From the NCBI RefSeq assembly GCF_036170895.1, contig NZ_CP108036.1:5573501-5637500 (forward strand): a stretch of 64,000 nt of DNA, written 5' to 3'. This document shows positions 17,685 to 25,959 of this stretch, one piece after another; position 1 is the stretch's first letter; each line of letters begins with the position of its first letter. Both the position numbers and the translations under genes were made by a program. The DNA comes from Streptomyces erythrochromogenes. Lineage in GTDB: Bacteria; Actinomycetota; Actinomycetes; Streptomycetales; Streptomycetaceae. The notes beneath the pieces were generated by a model. That model had not been told where the DNA came from. It made no database searches and worked only from the letters and a program-made list of their open reading frames with translations.

Positions 17685-18718
17685 CCGGCCAGCGGGTTGA
17701 GGACCATCGGGGCGATCTTCCCTTCGAGCATCGCGCCGAGTCCCATCACGGCGCACACGTCGGGCCGTTCGGCGATGGCAACGGGCATTCCGGTGGCGTC
17801 CCGCAGCATCTGGTCCAGGCCCGGCAGCAGGGCGCTGCCGCCCACCATCATGATCCCCCGGTCCGTCAGGTCGGCCACCAGGTCGGGCGGGCAGTCCCGC
17901 AGCACCTTGCCGATCCCGTCGAGGACCGCGGTCAGCGGCGTGTGGATGGCGTCCCGCACGGCCGCGGTGTCCACGTGGACGGAACGGGCCAGACCGGTGG
18001 CCACGTCACGGCCGTGGATGAGGGTGGAGGCCGGCCCCTCGGAGGTGAGGCCGTTGCCGTGCAGGGCCAGTTGGAGCGGCCGGACGGCCTGGCTGGGCAG
18101 CATCAGCTCGTGCGCGTGGCGCAGGTGCTGGACGACGGCGTGGTCGATGGCCTCGCCGCCGACCGGGATCCGCTCGGCGGTGACGATCGAACCGAGGGAG
18201 AGGACTGCGACCTGGGTGGCCGCGGCCCCGCACACCATGATCATCGTCGCGGTCGGCTGCTCCACGGGCAGTCCGCAGCCGACGGCCGCCGCGATCAGGG
18301 TGTCGACGAGTTCGACGCGCCGCGCCCCGAGCCCGACCAGGGTCTCCACGGCCGCGCGCTGGGCGAGCGGATCCGCGTCGTGCGGGGTGCAGGCGGCGGC
18401 CCGCAGCCGCGGCTTGCGCCGCAGGGCGCGCCGCAGCTTCTCGCCGAGGAGGTGGCGCAGCATCCGCTGGGCCATCTCGATGTCGACGACGGTGCCGCCG
18501 GAGACGGGGCGCACGACCCGGATGTAGTCGGGCGTACGGCCGGTCATCCGCTCGGCGAAGGTTCCGACGGCGATGAGTGCGCCGGTGCGCGTGTTGACCG
18601 CGGCGACGCTGGGTTCGTCGACCACGAGGCCGGCGCCCTTGACGTACACGCGGGTCCTGGCCGCCCCCAGGTCGACGGCGACGTGGCAGCGGCGCAACTG
18701 CTCAAGACTGACGGTCAC
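17681..18718 (-). CDS. mbl: MreB-like actin homologue (Mbl type)
   Basis: Actin-fold protein of 345 residues. The phosphate-1 loop is VAVDLGAARTRVYVKG near residues 12-27, the helix DPLAQRAAVETLVGLGARRV follows, and the phosphate-2/adenosine region has IMMVGGSALLPGLDQML near residue 300. It lacks some strongly conserved MreB stretches, for example the usual IGGGTTD-like loop is VCGAAATQVAVLSLG, as expected for the divergent Mbl that assists MreB in spore-wall synthesis. GTG at 18718 is chosen because GGGAGG sits 7 nt upstream. The downstream kinase gene starts within its stop codon. Confidence 0.75.
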   Translation of the reverse strand: MTVSLEQLRRCHVAVDLGAARTRVYVKGAGLVVDEPSVAAVNTRTGALIAVGTFAERMTGRTPDYIRVVRPVSGGTVVDIEMAQRMLRHLLGEKLRRALRRKPRLRAAACTPHDADPLAQRAAVETLVGLGARRVELVDTLIAAAVGCGLPVEQPTATMIMVCGAAATQVAVLSLGSIVTAERIPVGGEAIDHAVVQHLRHAHELMLPSQAVRPLQLALHGNGLTSEGPASTLIHGRDVATGLARSVHVDTAAVRDAIHTPLTAVLDGIGKVLRDCPPDLVADLTDRGIMMVGGSALLPGLDQMLRDATGMPVAIAERPDVCAVMGLGAMLEGKIAPMVLNPLAG

Positions 18719-18929
18719 GGCAGTACCTCCCGAGAGCGCTGACGCAAAGGGACCGGCGGAAGTGCCGGTCGCTTTACATATCATCCCGGGCATTTGGGGC
18801 TATCCGCCCGTTGGAATGCTCCGGCCGTGGGTGTGTCGGGGCTGCATGGGGGTGGATTTCTGTACCGACAGGCAGCACCATGCCCGCACTGCACGTGCTA
18901 CTCGCACGTAACAAGGTATGGGGGAACCG

Positions 18930-19643
18930 ATGCTGACGGCCCGACAGGCACTGGTCGCGCTCCTGACGCTCTGCCTGGCCTCGCTCGCGGCGCCCGCCGC
19001 GGCCCGTGCCTCCGACCGGGGTCCGGTCCCCGCCCCTGACCGGGCATCACCGCGCAGTCCGGTGGTCTTCGTCCACGGGTACAACGCCGACCCGGGCGTA
19101 TGGGGAGCCCTCCGCGCCGACCTGCGCGCCGACGGGTACGCCGACGCGGAGCTCTTCTCCTTCGGCTACGACACCCACCAGTCCGTCAACGAGGTCCTCG
19201 CCGGCCGGCTCGGCGCCTACGTCGAACAGGTCCGCCGGGAGACCGGCGCCGCCAAGGTCGACGTCGTGGCGCACTCCTTCGGCTCGCTGGTGAGCCGCTG
19301 GTACGTCAAGTTCGGCGGGGGCACGGCCACCGTCGACCACTGGGTCTCACTGGCCGGCCCCAACCGCGGCACCTCCACCGCCTGGGCCTGCGCCCTGTGG
19401 GACCAGGCCTGCCGGGACATGACCCCCGGGTCGTACGTGGTGAAGAACCTGGGCGGCGGCGACCCGACCCCGGGCGCGGTGAAGTACGCGACCTTCTGGT
19501 CGAACTGCGACGAGGTGATCAACCCCGACGACAGCGTCCCGCTCACGGGCGCCGCCAACACGCCGGTCGGCTGCCTGGGGCACAACGACCTGCTCGGCGA
19601 CGACGGCACCTCGGCCGGAGTGCGCGCCTTCCTCGCGTCGTAG
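18930..19643 (+). CDS. Secreted lipase/esterase, alpha/beta hydrolase
   Basis: Exported hydrolase of 237 residues. Residues 1-27 form a Sec signal peptide ending AAARA. The mature part has the oxyanion motif VVFVHGYNADPGVW, the nucleophile elbow VVAHSFGSL (Ser), a probable catalytic Asp in DDSVPL and a His in LGHNDLL, like Bacillus LipA-type small lipases. Two Cys in the second half may form a disulfide. ATG at 18930 is preferred over ATG at 18918 because GGGGGAA precedes it at a usable distance. A 6-bp inverted repeat (ACGTGC-N5-GCACGT, 18893-18909) lies just upstream. Confidence 0.84.
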   Translation: MLTARQALVALLTLCLASLAAPAAARASDRGPVPAPDRASPRSPVVFVHGYNADPGVWGALRADLRADGYADAELFSFGYDTHQSVNEVLAGRLGAYVEQVRRETGAAKVDVVAHSFGSLVSRWYVKFGGGTATVDHWVSLAGPNRGTSTAWACALWDQACRDMTPGSYVVKNLGGGDPTPGAVKYATFWSNCDEVINPDDSVPLTGAANTPVGCLGHNDLLGDDGTSAGVRAFLAS

Positions 19644-19745
19644 GCGCGCGCCCCGTGCGGGGGCGGCGACGGTGCTGACGCGCTGCTTAGGGGGTACGGG
19701 CAACAGTGGGGAGGCCGTCACGTCCTGAGGGGGAAGGAAGTGCCG

Positions 19746-20177
19746 ATGCCGTACCGGGTCCGCGCCCGTGCCGCCGACGAGCGGCCCGCGCCGCCGCGGC
19801 GTTCCGTCACCCGTCTGCGCCTCACCTGCCTCTACGGCGGGGTGTTCATGCTGACCGGGACGGCGTTCCTCGTCGTGGCCCTCCTGCTGGCCGAACAGGC
19901 CGTGAACAGGGGGAGCCGACCGGTTCTGGGGCTGGGCCCCGAGAGCACCGCCGTCCTGGCGCCCGCCGGCTGCGAGGGCCCGGGGGCCGGCGGGCCGTCC
20001 TCCTGTCCGTCCCCCGGGCGGGACCGCGTCCACGCCCCGCTGTTCCTGTCCGCCCTGCCGGTCCTGGCCGCGCTCGGGCCCCTGTCGGTCGGCGCGGGGT
20101 ACGTGACGGCCGGGTACGCCCTGTCGCGGGTCCGCCGGATCACCCACACGGCCCGGGGCGCCTACCGCTGCGTCTGA
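19746..20177 (+). CDS. Truncated sensor histidine kinase (sensory half only)
   Basis: Protein of 143 residues with the layout of the N-terminus of a two-component sensor: RLRLTCLYGGVFMLTGTAFL membrane helix, an extracytoplasmic loop of about 65 residues with two Cys, a second helix and the start of a HAMP linker (YALSRVRRITHTARG). The frame stops five residues later, so the dimerisation and ATPase domains are absent. The stop lies inside the 3' end of a convergent gene. It may be a remnant, or a membrane protein that no longer signals. ATG at 19746 or GTG at 19740 could start it, both served by GGGGAAGGAA. Confidence 0.6.
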   Translation: MPYRVRARAADERPAPPRRSVTRLRLTCLYGGVFMLTGTAFLVVALLLAEQAVNRGSRPVLGLGPESTAVLAPAGCEGPGAGGPSSCPSPGRDRVHAPLFLSALPVLAALGPLSVGAGYVTAGYALSRVRRITHTARGAYRCV

Positions 20178-20722
20178 GGACCGACGCGCTGGAGCAGGCC
20201 GTAGGTGAACTCCGCCACGCAGGGTCGGCCCTGCGCGGTGAAGGCCAGGCGCCAGCGCGTCGGCGCGGTGCCCTCCATCGGCCGCACCGGCGCGAAGGCC
20301 CGCGCCACCTCGTCCACCGTCGCCGACCAGGGCAGCAGGTCGTCCGGCGACCGGAGTACGGGCCCCCGCGCGCCCGGGGCCCGTACGAGCCACTCGTTCC
20401 ACACCGCCCCGTCCGGCGCGGCCAGCACCTCGAAGCGCAGGTCCGGCCAGAGCGGCAGCGGCCACAGCAGGGCCTCGCACTCCAGGTCGCCGATCGTGCG
20501 GTGCTCGGCGGACTCCGGTGGACCGAGCACCGAGCGGTACCGGGCCAGCGCTCCGCGGGAGCGCGGCGAGCGGACCATGGCCTGCCAGTGCTTGTTCGCC
20601 TCCCGCTGGTCCGCGAGCGAGGCGCCCAGCCGGCGGCGGGCCTCGTCGGCGCGGTCCGGCTGGAAGTCGGCCATCCGCCGCAATAGCACCAACTGGAACC
20701 CTGTAGGCCCGAAAGATGTCAT
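20162..20722 (-). CDS. Hypothetical protein
   Basis: Protein of 186 residues that I do not recognise. The N-terminal part is a charged helical region (ADFQPDRADEARRRLGASLA) followed by a Trp-rich alpha/beta region (LLWPLPLWPDLRFEVL and AVWNEWLVRAP), and there is no signal or membrane segment. Its end overlaps the truncated sensor gene by 16 bp on the opposite strand. ATG at 20722 is the first convincing start; the frame further upstream is antisense to the next gene. Confidence 0.6.
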   Translation of the reverse strand: MTSFGPTGFQLVLLRRMADFQPDRADEARRRLGASLADQREANKHWQAMVRSPRSRGALARYRSVLGPPESAEHRTIGDLECEALLWPLPLWPDLRFEVLAAPDGAVWNEWLVRAPGARGPVLRSPDDLLPWSATVDEVARAFAPVRPMEGTAPTRWRLAFTAQGRPCVAEFTYGLLQRVGPQTQR

Positions 20723-20800
20723 GGAAGGAACGATTCCACACAGGATCCTTACGTTCTCGGGATCCGGATGTTGCCGCACACCGCGTAGCCTGCGGGCGCC

Positions 20801-21532
20801 ATGAACTATTGCCACGCCTGCCGGAGGCACCTCAACGGCGCGCTGGCGTGCGCCGGATGCGGAACGCCTGCCGAGTACCTGATACCCGCCGCGCCCGCTG
20901 CGGCCGGGCCGCCCGTGCCGCCCGTCGTCGAGGGGCCCGCCGCCGATCCGCCGGCCGTCCTGGCCGACGTGTACGCGGACTCGCTCGTGGTGCTCTCCGC
21001 CCCGAACGAACGCAGGGCCGGCGCCCGCCGCCGGGTCACGCACCGGCGGCGCCGCCGCACCGTGCTGTCCCTCTCGCTCGGCGTGCTGCTCGCGACCGCG
21101 GGCTCCCTGATGGTCGTGAGCATGGCAGCCGACGGGGAGCGCACCGACCGGGCCTCCGACGTCGTCCTGGTGGACGACGCGCCCCAGGATCCCGCTCCGC
21201 TGTCGGAAGCGCCGACGGCCGGAGCGCCCACGGGCTCCGGCAAGGCCACCGCGAAGGCCGGCGGCTCGACCACGAAGAAATCCGGCAGCGGCGCGCCGAC
21301 CGGGAGCGCCGGTCAGCCCGGACCGACGGAGTCCGCCCCCGCTCCGACGACGTCGGGGCGGACGTCCGGTACCCCCGGCCCGGGGAAGTCCGTCCAGGGT
21401 GGGACGGGGCAGCCCTCGCAGGGTGCTTCCGGCAGTGCGACGGCGTCGCCCGCGCCGCCGCCCCCGCCGAAGCCCACGCCGACGCCGACCAAGGACTGCG
21501 GTTTCCTGGGCATGCTGTGCTGGGGCGACTGA
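20801..21532 (+). CDS. Zinc-ribbon, single-span membrane protein (SCO2400-like)
   Basis: Protein of 243 residues. An N-terminal four-Cys zinc ribbon (CHAC at 4-7, CAGC at 17-20) is followed by a variable linker, a basic patch RRRVTHRRRRRTV, one membrane helix at about 88-108, and a long Ser/Thr/Pro/Gly-rich tail ending in a PPPPPKPTPTPTK stretch and a small Cys motif (DCGFLGMLCWGD). The ribbon is predicted inside the cell and the low-complexity tail outside. I recall Streptomyces proteins named SCO2400 family with this architecture. Function is unknown. Confidence 0.72.
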   Translation: MNYCHACRRHLNGALACAGCGTPAEYLIPAAPAAAGPPVPPVVEGPAADPPAVLADVYADSLVVLSAPNERRAGARRRVTHRRRRRTVLSLSLGVLLATAGSLMVVSMAADGERTDRASDVVLVDDAPQDPAPLSEAPTAGAPTGSGKATAKAGGSTTKKSGSGAPTGSAGQPGPTESAPAPTTSGRTSGTPGPGKSVQGGTGQPSQGASGSATASPAPPPPPKPTPTPTKDCGFLGMLCWGD

Positions 21533-21958
21533 CTAGCCCCCCAGCATCCGCTTGAGCAGGTCCCGCAGCACGGCCCGCTCCGCCGGGGACAGCCCGGCCA
21601 GGGGCTCGCGCGCGAAGTCCAGCGACTCGCGCAGCCGCTCCGCCGTCTGCAGCCCCTCCTCGGTGGGGGCGGCCAGCTTGACCCGCCGGTCGGCCGGGTC
21701 CGGACGGCGCTCCACCAGACCGCGGCTCTCCAGCCGGTCGATGATGCCCGTCACGTTCGAGGGCTCGCACCGCAGCTTCTGCGCTATGCGGCGCATGGGC
21801 GTCGGCTCCAGGGAGAGCAGGTTCAGCACCTTGGCCTGGGCGCCGGTCAGCTGATGGGTGGCGGCCGCATGCTCGTACTCCATGTGGTACCGGCTCACGA
21901 CGTCACCGATGAGTTCGACGACCTCGACGGTCACTGGGTCTACACGACGACTGGGCAT
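21533..21958 (-). CDS. MarR-family transcriptional regulator
   Basis: Regulator of 141 residues with the MarR winged helix: LTGAQAKVLNLLSLEP, RRIAQKLRCEPSNVTGIIDRL (recognition helix) and a wing with RRPDPADRRVKLAAPTEEG. A single Cys (residue 64) lies at the edge of the recognition helix; the N-terminal Cys that defines OhrR is absent. It diverges from a quinone-type reductase and an Ohr gene and probably represses them. ATG at 21958 removes a spurious AT-rich extension. Confidence 0.88.
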   Translation of the reverse strand: MPSRRVDPVTVEVVELIGDVVSRYHMEYEHAAATHQLTGAQAKVLNLLSLEPTPMRRIAQKLRCEPSNVTGIIDRLESRGLVERRPDPADRRVKLAAPTEEGLQTAERLRESLDFAREPLAGLSPAERAVLRDLLKRMLGG

Positions 21959-21979
21959 GGATCCAGAGTACCCATTTAC

Positions 21980-22025
21980 TTGACAACATGAAATATCCAG
22001 GCGCATGGTTGTTTCACCTAGTGAA
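21980..22025 (+). promoter_or_regulatory. Candidate promoter and MarR operator
   Basis: TTGACA at 21980-21985 is a perfect -35 hexamer and CATGGT at 22004-22009 a possible -10 at 18-bp spacing. The inverted repeat TTCAC-CTA-GTGAA (22013-22025) overlaps the expected start point, a good place for repression by the divergent MarR protein. The region is AT-rich compared with its surroundings. Confidence 0.5.
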
Positions 22026-22050
22026 GCAATTCGTTACCAGGAGCGCCGCA

Positions 22051-23073
22051 ATGTCTGAGATTCCCGCCGTGAGCCGCGAGTGGCACCTCGTCCGTCGCCC
22101 GCAGGGCTGGCCCGTCGCCGAGGACTTCGCCCTGCGTGAGGTGCCCGTCAACGCCGAGCCCGCCGCCGGCCGGATCCTCGTGCGCAACCTGCACATGTCC
22201 GTGGACCCGTACATGCGCGGCCGGATGAACGACGTGAAGTCCTACGTCCCGCCCTTCCAGCTCGACCGCCCGATGGACGGCGGCGCGGTCGGCGAGATCG
22301 TCGCCTCCGCCGCCGAGGGCTTCGCCGTCGGCGACCACGTCCTGCACGGCCTGGGCTGGCGCGAGTACGCGGAGCTCGACGCGAAGTACGCCACCAAGGT
22401 CGACGCCTCCCTCGCCCCGCTCTCCGCCTACCTCGGCGTCCTCGGCATGCCGGGCCTGACCGCCTACGCCGGGCTCTTCGAGGTCGCCTCCTTCAAGGAG
22501 GGCGACTCCGTCTTCGTCTCCGGCGCCGCGGGTGCGGTCGGCGGCCTCGTCGGCCAGTTCGCGAAGATCAAGGGCGCGTCCCGGGTGATCGGCTCCGCCG
22601 GCTCGGACGAGAAGGTGACGCTCCTCACGGAGAAGTACGGCTTCGACGCCGCCTTCAACTACAAGAACGGCCCCGTCGCCGAGCAGCTGCGCGCCGCCGC
22701 CCCCGAGGGCGTCGACGTCTACTTCGACAACGTCGGCGGCGACCACCTGGAGGCCGCCATCTCCTCCATGAACGTGCACGGCCGCGCCACCCTGTGCGGC
22801 GCGATCGCCCACTACAACGACACCGAGGCCGCACCCGGCCCGCGCAACCTGATGCAGGTCATCGGCAAGCGGCTGCGGCTCCAGGGCATCCTCGTCAGCG
22901 ACCACGCCGGACTGCAGCAGCAGTTCGTCCAGGACGTGGCCGGATGGCTGCGCTCCGGTGAGCTGAGCTACGACGAGACGGTCGTCGAGGGCGTCGAGAA
23001 CGCGACCTCCGCCTTCCTCGGCATGCTCCGCGGAGAGAACACCGGAAAGATGATCGTTTCCTTCACCGGTTAG
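22051..23073 (+). CDS. NADP-dependent oxidoreductase, MDR/quinone-reductase-like
   Basis: Medium-chain reductase of 340 residues without the zinc ligands of alcohol dehydrogenases, resembling leukotriene B4 dehydrogenase/CurA-type enzymes. The N-terminal part has NLHMSVDPYMRGRMND, and the Rossmann motif GAAGAVGGLVGQFAKIKG lies near residues 155-172, followed by GVDVYFDNVGGDHLEAAI. It would reduce an enone or quinone with NADPH. ATG at 22051 is preceded by CAGGAG at the correct distance. The Ohr gene follows 66 bp later, so both probably answer the MarR regulator. Confidence 0.87.
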   Translation: MSEIPAVSREWHLVRRPQGWPVAEDFALREVPVNAEPAAGRILVRNLHMSVDPYMRGRMNDVKSYVPPFQLDRPMDGGAVGEIVASAAEGFAVGDHVLHGLGWREYAELDAKYATKVDASLAPLSAYLGVLGMPGLTAYAGLFEVASFKEGDSVFVSGAAGAVGGLVGQFAKIKGASRVIGSAGSDEKVTLLTEKYGFDAAFNYKNGPVAEQLRAAAPEGVDVYFDNVGGDHLEAAISSMNVHGRATLCGAIAHYNDTEAAPGPRNLMQVIGKRLRLQGILVSDHAGLQQQFVQDVAGWLRSGELSYDETVVEGVENATSAFLGMLRGENTGKMIVSFTG

Positions 23074-23139
23074 GCTCACCCCACAACCGTCGTGACCGTG
23101 GGCGCGAGTCGCGGCGATTACCAGGAGGAACATTTCTTC

Positions 23140-23562
23140 ATGTCCATCCAGCAGTCCGACGTCGCGTACACCGCCGTGGCCACCGCCGAGAACGGCCGTG
23201 ACGGCCGCGTCGCCACCAACGACGGCCAGCTCGACGTCGTCGTGAACCCGCCCAAGGAACTCGGTGGCTCCGGCGCCGGCACCAACCCGGAGCAGCTCTT
23301 CGCAGCCGGCTACAGCGCCTGCTTCCAGGGCGCCCTGGGCGTCGTCGCCAAGAACGTGAACGCCGACATCTCCGGCTCCACGGTCACCGCCGAGGTCGGC
23401 ATCGGCAAGAACGACGAGGGCTTCGGCCTGATCGTCAAGATCTCCGCCGTGATCCCGAACGTGGACGCCGCCACCGCCAAGGAGCTCATCGAGAAGGCCC
23501 ACGAGGTCTGCCCGTACTCCAAGGCCACCCGCGGCAACATCACCGTCGAGCTCGCCGTCTGA
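23140..23562 (+). CDS. ohr: Organic hydroperoxide resistance protein (Ohr/OsmC)
   Basis: Thiol peroxidase of 140 residues that reduces organic and fatty-acid hydroperoxides using lipoylated partners. The two redox cysteines are in SACFQGAL (about residue 60) and HEVCPYSKA (about 125), spaced as in Ohr, and the N-terminal TAVATAENGRDGRV strand region is typical. ATG at 23140 follows CAGGAGGAA; the longer frame upstream lacks Ohr similarity. It lies downstream of the reductase gene and before a strong hairpin. Confidence 0.93.
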   Translation: MSIQQSDVAYTAVATAENGRDGRVATNDGQLDVVVNPPKELGGSGAGTNPEQLFAAGYSACFQGALGVVAKNVNADISGSTVTAEVGIGKNDEGFGLIVKISAVIPNVDAATAKELIEKAHEVCPYSKATRGNITVELAV

Positions 23563-23574
23563 TCCGGCAGCCGC

Positions 23575-23616
23575 ACGGCGAAGGCCGCACCCCGACCGGG
23601 GTGCGGCCTTCGCCGT
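23575..23616 (+). terminator. Strong hairpin after ohr
   Basis: Perfect 19-bp inverted repeat (starts ACGGCGAAGGCCGCACCCC) with a GACC loop, starting 12 nt past the ohr stop. It ends 11 nt before the next start, so it separates ohr from the EI24 gene. Confidence 0.8.
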
Positions 23617-23627
23617 AGACTGACGCC

Positions 23628-24428
23628 ATGCATGATCTTGCGGGGGGCTTCCGGTACCTGCTGGCCGGACAGCGATGGGTGTTGCGACACGGCCGGTGGC
23701 TGGGCTTCGGGCTGCTGCCCGGGCTCGTCTCGTTCGCCCTCTACGTCGGCGCCCTCGTCGGGCTCGGCTACGGCGCCGACGACCTGACCACCTGGGCGAC
23801 CCCCTTCGCCGACGACTGGTCCGCCCCGTGGATCGGACTCTTCCGCGGCTTCCTCACCGCCCTGTTCTTCGGCCTGGGGCTCTTCCTCGCGGTGATCACC
23901 TTCACCGCGGTCACCCTGCTGATCGGCCAGCCCTTCTACGAGTCCCTCTCGGAGCAGGTCGACCGCAGCGAGGGCGGCGACGCCCCGCAGTCCGGCCTCC
24001 CGCTCTGGCGGGAGCTGTGGATCTCGGCCCGGGACAGTGTGAAGGTGCTCGGGCGGGTGCTGCTGTACGGCCTCGTGCTCTTCGCCCTCGGCTTCGTCCC
24101 GGTGATCGGCCAGACGGTCGTCCCGGTGCTCGGGTTCTGCGTCTCCGGCTACTTCCTGACCCAGGAACTCACCTCCGTGGCCCTCCAGCGCCGCAAGATG
24201 GAGCTGCCCGAGCGGCTGGTGCTGCTGCGGTCCCGGCGGCTGCTGGTGCTGGGCTTCGGAGTGCCGCTGGTGCTGGCGTTCCTGGTGCCGCTCGTCGCGG
24301 TGCTCCTGATGCCCGGCGCGGTGGCGGGAGCCACGCTGATGGCGCGCGACCTGATGCGCACCGACGAGGCCCCGGCCGCCGAGGCCGCACCGGCCGGCTT
24401 CGGACCGCCGCCGCCGGCGTTCCCGTAG
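23628..24428 (+). CDS. EI24/CysZ-like membrane protein
   Basis: Integral membrane protein of 266 residues with four to six helices. GGFRYLLAGQRWVLRHGRWL at the N-terminus and the later GQPFYESLSEQVDRSEGG plus LGFVPVIGQTVVPVLGF blocks match the EI24 domain family, which includes the sulfate permease CysZ. The C-terminus is a short Pro/Ala tail. Sulfate transport is possible but unproved; no cysteine-biosynthesis gene is near. Confidence 0.8.
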   Translation: MHDLAGGFRYLLAGQRWVLRHGRWLGFGLLPGLVSFALYVGALVGLGYGADDLTTWATPFADDWSAPWIGLFRGFLTALFFGLGLFLAVITFTAVTLLIGQPFYESLSEQVDRSEGGDAPQSGLPLWRELWISARDSVKVLGRVLLYGLVLFALGFVPVIGQTVVPVLGFCVSGYFLTQELTSVALQRRKMELPERLVLLRSRRLLVLGFGVPLVLAFLVPLVAVLLMPGAVAGATLMARDLMRTDEAPAAEAAPAGFGPPPPAFP

Positions 24429-24434
24429 CCACCG

Positions 24435-25328
24435 CTAGCGCTCCTTCTTCAGCAGCAGGAGGGCTCCCGCCGTGTCCTCCCCGCCGTGGGCGGCCGGGTC
24501 CGCCGTCAGGCGGCGGCGCATCAGGTCCAGGTACGGGGAGATCAGCTCGGCACTGACCCCCTGCTCCTCGGCGGTCCGCAGCAGGGTGCCGGTCGCCGCG
24601 ACCTGCATGGCCAGGTTGGACACCACCCCGGTGGTGAAGTCCCGCGAAGTGAGCCGCTCGGCGGCGTTGCCGACGAAGAAGCCCATCGCGCCCAGCCACT
24701 CGGACAGCAGCGGAGCCAGTTCCTTCGGGGCGATGTCCTCGCCCTCGGTCAGCGCGTAGGCGTGCGAGATGCCGGCGAAGAGTCCGTACATCGCGCTGAG
24801 CAGCGCCACGTCGTGCAGGGCGGCGTGCCCGGGGTCCTCCCCGACGAAGCGGGCCCCGGCCGGGACCTCCAGCGTCGCGCGGTGGGTGTCGAAGAGGGCG
24901 CGCGAGCCGCTGTAGAAGACGTATCCGCCGGCCTCCGGTACGCCGATCATCGTGGGCGTGGCCATGATCCCGCCGTCCGTGTACCGGGCGCCGCGGGCCT
25001 CGGCCCAGGCGGCCCGGGCGCGGGCCTCGGCCGGGGTGCCGGTGGTGAGGTCGACGAGGTCCTTGCCGGTCAGGTCGATGCCGTCCAGGGTGGAGCGGAC
25101 GCTGGCGTCGTCCAGCAGACAGGTCACGACCAGTCCGTTCGCGGCGACCGCCGCAGCCGCGGTCGGGGCGACGACGGCGCCCTCTGCGGCGAGCGGTCCG
25201 GCCTTGGCGGGAGTGCGGTTCCAGACGGTGAGGGAATGCCCGGCGGCGAGCCAGGTGCGGGCGAGGGCGGTGCCCATGTCGCCGAGTCCGAGCAGGGTGA
25301 GCGAATTCCGCGGTGTGGTGTCGGTCAT
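24435..25328 (-). CDS. NADPH-dependent reductase, imine-reductase-like
   Basis: Beta-hydroxyacid-dehydrogenase-fold enzyme of 297 residues. The Rossmann motif GLGDMGTAL is at 14-22 and the NADP-selecting WNRTP at 36-40. The stretch DGGIMATPTMIGVPEAG and the helix GHAALHDVALLSAMYGLF, with Asp173 where imine reductases keep their proton donor, point to the IRED subgroup rather than 3-hydroxyisobutyrate dehydrogenases, which need a catalytic Lys. It would reduce a cyclic imine or iminium. The start is ATG at 25328. It is divergent from an HxlR-type regulator. Confidence 0.78.
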   Translation of the reverse strand: MTDTTPRNSLTLLGLGDMGTALARTWLAAGHSLTVWNRTPAKAGPLAAEGAVVAPTAAAAVAANGLVVTCLLDDASVRSTLDGIDLTGKDLVDLTTGTPAEARARAAWAEARGARYTDGGIMATPTMIGVPEAGGYVFYSGSRALFDTHRATLEVPAGARFVGEDPGHAALHDVALLSAMYGLFAGISHAYALTEGEDIAPKELAPLLSEWLGAMGFFVGNAAERLTSRDFTTGVVSNLAMQVAATGTLLRTAEEQGVSAELISPYLDLMRRRLTADPAAHGGEDTAGALLLLKKER

Positions 25329-25362
25329 GGCGTTTAGCCTGGTTGCAGGCAGTGCGGTGCTC

Positions 25363-25374
25363 AAGTACGCACTT
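25363..25374. promoter_or_regulatory. Candidate HxlR operator
   Basis: Inverted repeat AAGT-ACGC-ACTT in the 96-bp gap between the divergent reductase and HxlR genes. Its position, 51 bp before the regulator start and 35 bp before the reductase start, would allow control of both. Confidence 0.4.
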
Positions 25375-25424
25375 CGGAGTAGGTGGTTACCCCGAGGTGA
25401 GCGAGCAGGTGGGGAGGGTGTGCG

Positions 25425-25760
25425 ATGGCGGTGACACGGAGGCCCGGTGCGGATGAGTGCGGGATCGCCGCGGCGATGTCCGTGATCGACGGCAAGTGGA
25501 AGGTGTCGCTCCTGTGGATGCTGGAGCAGCGTCCGCGCCGCTTCGGCGAGCTGCGCCGGCTCGTCCCCGGTGTCTCCGAGAAGGTGCTCGCCGCCCAGCT
25601 GCGCGAGCTGGAGACCGACGGCATCGTGCACCGCGAGGTGTACGACGAGGTCCCGCCGCGCGTGGAGTACTCCCTGACCGCGCTGGGCCAGGACCTGAAC
25701 GCGGCCCTGGGGCCGTTGGGGGCGTGGGGTGCGAAGCACCTGCTCCCGGATTCGGCCTGA
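25425..25760 (+). CDS. HxlR-family transcriptional regulator
   Basis: Small winged-helix regulator of 111 residues. It starts DECGIAAAMSVIDGKWKVSLLW, the HxlR N-terminal Cys followed by DGKW, then RFGELRRLVPGVSEKVLAAQLRELE as the DNA-binding helices and EVPPRVEYSLTALGQDLN as the wing. The N-terminal Cys could sense electrophiles, as in YodB/HypR. It is divergent from the imine-reductase-like gene, which it probably controls. Confidence 0.9.
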   Translation: MAVTRRPGADECGIAAAMSVIDGKWKVSLLWMLEQRPRRFGELRRLVPGVSEKVLAAQLRELETDGIVHREVYDEVPPRVEYSLTALGQDLNAALGPLGAWGAKHLLPDSA

Positions 25761-25959
25761 CCGGCCGGAGATCGGTTACCGGCCCCCGCCTACCCGTGGC
25801 GGGCCCGTAGTATGCATGGCAGCAAGTGCCAAGGCTGTCTCTCACTGCCCTTGAGTTCGCCCTGGCCCGGAGCTTCGGCGGGGGGCCGGAGTCGCGCAGC
25901 GGCTTGCCGAGCCACGCCGGCCACCGGGCCGAGGACCGACCAGCAGTAGGGACACAGCA

